Source: CAZKEW01 sp964580435
GTDB taxonomy: Bacteria; Acidobacteriota; Aminicenantia; Aminicenantales; UBA8522
Direction: 5' to 3'
Assembly (NCBI GenBank): GCA_964580435.1
Contig: CAZOKP010000126.1
Coordinates: 1-5,493, forward strand
DNA: 5,493 nt
How positions within the stretch are numbered: position 1 is the first letter of the stretch; each line of letters opens with the position of its first letter. The notes below the pieces were generated by a model. The model had not been told where the DNA came from and searched no databases. It saw only the letters and a program-made list of their open reading frames with translations. Positions 4,700 through 5,493 of the stretch are shown in pieces. Position numbers and translations under genes: made by a program.

Positions 4700-5493
4700 A
4701 GACACCGAAAAATCCAGGACCTCTTGGGCCCCTTTATCGATAGAGAATTAAAGGAGGAGGAAAGGCAGGAAATCGAGAAGCATCTGAAGGTCTGCCGGGA
4801 ATGCCGGGAGGAGCTCGGGCTCTTGAGCAAGCTGGATAAATTCGCCGGCTCGCTCTCCCCTGCTCCCCGGGACGAAATTTACTGGGAGACCTTTCCTTCC
4901 AGGGTGAGAGCCGTGGTGAGACAGAACCTCCCAGAGGCCCGAGAGAAGGAGGTTGCCATGTTTAAAGATGCTTTTTTCGAGCCGGAAAAGAATCTCAAGA
5001 TCAAGTTCGTGGTCTTCCCTATTTCTGTAGCTGCCCATCTCATCATGGCCTTGCTTTTGGTCGTTTATCCGCTTCTGACTACGGGCAACCTGCCTCAGGT
5101 TGAAGTCTATAGCGCCTTTCTCGCTCCCCCGCCCCCACCGCCTCCTCCACCGCCACCTCCGGCCAAGAAGCGCTCGAGCTCCCAGGCCAAAACCCGGATC
5201 AAACCCGTCCAGGCGCAGTCCAATATCGAACCGGGCAGGCTCGTCGCCCCTGTGGAAATCCCCGAGGAAATCGCTGAGGAGCAGATCTCCGATTTCGGCG
5301 TTGAAGGCGGCGTCGAAGGTGGCGTGGAAGGCGGTGTCGTGGGCGGAGTGTTAGGAGGCGTCGTAGGAGGCGTTCTCGGCGGCGTTGTCGGAGAGGTCGA
5401 AGCGCCGGTCAGGGCGTTCGGAGAGATCAAGCCCCCCAAGCTCATCAAGAAAGTCGATCCCGTCTACCCCGAGATCGCGCGCCAGGCGAGAGT
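4697..5493 (+). CDS. Zinc-finger anti-sigma factor fused to TonB (3' end beyond the window)
   Basis: The 265 residues visible here form a rare-looking combination. Residues 1-50 are a zf-HC2-type anti-sigma zinc finger with H29-x3-C33-x2-C36 in KHLKVCRECREEL, expected to bind the upstream sigma factor in the cytoplasm. Residues 104-127 form one hydrophobic helix containing S110-x3-H114, the pattern of the TonB membrane anchor that works with ExbB/ExbD. Beyond it, in the periplasm, come twelve prolines (144-155), a basic linker, an acidic stretch (187-199), a Gly-Gly-Val-x tract (201-232) and PKLIKKVDPVYPEIARQA (247-264), the opening of a TonB C-terminal domain. The reading is cut after residue 265, so most of that domain is missing from view. 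It plausibly joins TonB-dependent uptake to sigma-factor release. An internal ATG at codon 88 may give a second product. Domain identities are strong; the signalling role is inferred. Confidence 0.9.
   Translation, partial: MRHRKIQDLLGPFIDRELKEEERQEIEKHLKVCRECREELGLLSKLDKFAGSLSPAPRDEIYWETFPSRVRAVVRQNLPEAREKEVAMFKDAFFEPEKNLKIKFVVFPISVAAHLIMALLLVVYPLLTTGNLPQVEVYSAFLAPPPPPPPPPPPPAKKRSSSQAKTRIKPVQAQSNIEPGRLVAPVEIPEEIAEEQISDFGVEGGVEGGVEGGVVGGVLGGVVGGVLGGVVGEVEAPVRAFGEIKPPKLIKKVDPVYPEIARQAR
4946..4960 (+). promoter_or_regulatory. Strong in-frame internal ribosome binding site and ATG (codon 88 of the fusion gene)
   Basis: AAGGAGGT (4946-4953) is a near-consensus Shine-Dalgarno, four bases before ATG 4958-4960, which is in frame as Met88. 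The 13 bases GGAGGTTGCCATG differ by one base from the translation start of fhs in this window (GGAGGTAGCCATG), so this spacing and sequence are known to serve as a start here. Initiation at this point would give MFKDAFFEPEKNLK followed by the membrane helix, a normal TonB N-terminus without the zinc finger. It may be a living second start or a relic of a gene fusion. Confidence 0.6.
5126..5161 (+). other. Twelve-codon polyproline tract
   Basis: Twelve consecutive Pro codons (residues 144-155), using CCC, CCG, CCA and CCT in mixed order, follow the membrane helix directly. Mixed codons argue that the tract is kept for the protein, not produced by simple slippage. In TonB proteins a proline-rich segment spans the periplasm as a stiff rod. 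So many prolines in a row normally need elongation factor P for efficient translation. Confidence 0.85.
5297..5392 (+). repeat. Degenerate 12-base tandem repeat encoding Gly-Gly-Val-x
   Basis: Eight units of about 12 bases encode GVE, then GGVE, GGVE, GGVV, GGVL, GGVV, GGVL and GGVV (residues 201-232). The fourth residue shifts from Glu in the first three units to Val or Leu in the later ones. Third codon positions vary between units. The tract sits in the periplasmic linker of the TonB-like protein, before the C-terminal domain. It may be a flexible or beta-forming spacer, and such repeats can change unit number between strains. Confidence 0.8.

Noticed and set aside
5107..5448. A leftward frame rich in Thr-Pro-Pro repeats
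   Set aside because: It is the reverse reading of the Gly-Gly-Val and polyproline codons of the fusion gene.
1..5493. CRISPR array, tRNA, rRNA or insertion-sequence transposase
   Set aside because: I saw no regularly spaced repeats, cloverleaf-like tRNA sequence, rRNA core motifs or transposase motifs on either strand.

Overview
The window carries five protein genes plus two copies of a structured intergenic repeat. The lineage cannot be fixed from this sequence. A zinc-finger/TonB fusion with a poly-proline run and Gly-Gly-Val repeats, moderate GC, and an ECF sigma factor resemble Acidobacteriota and related environmental lineages such as Candidatus Aminicenantes. TonB implies a bacterium with an outer membrane. 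This placement is inference from gene style, not from a marker gene.

Layout, left to right. Bases 1-245 hold repeat copy A, a GC-rich non-coding element with a long-range stem and several inner hairpins. It is followed by a short leader and guaD (409-897, +), a small zinc guanine deaminase. guaD converges on fhs (899-2572, -), formate-tetrahydrofolate ligase, with a single base between the two stop codons. Between fhs and the next gene lies repeat copy B (2727-2871), then a degenerate third copy of the repeat's right arm (about 2896-2940) that reaches the stop codon of radC (2942-3679, -). A 442-base gap (3680-4121), which looks richer in A+T than its surroundings, separates radC from a divergent operon. 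That operon holds an ECF sigma factor (4122-4697, +) and, overlapping its stop codon by one base, a fusion protein that runs off the right edge (4697-5493, +).

The most interesting part is this last operon. The second protein has a cytoplasmic zinc-finger anti-sigma domain (H29-x3-C33-x2-C36), a transmembrane helix with the Ser-x3-His pattern of TonB, twelve prolines in a row, a Gly-Gly-Val-x repeat tract and the beginning of a TonB C-terminal domain. One polypeptide could therefore hold the sigma factor on the inside and contact outer-membrane receptors on the outside. A strong in-frame ribosome binding site and ATG at codon 88, just before the membrane helix, suggest that the same gene may also yield a TonB protein lacking the anti-sigma domain.

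The metabolic genes are ordinary single-domain enzymes: GuaD turns guanine into xanthine and Fhs charges tetrahydrofolate with formate. They are convergent, so they are not an operon. RadC is a JAB/MPN-fold protein of uncertain cellular role.
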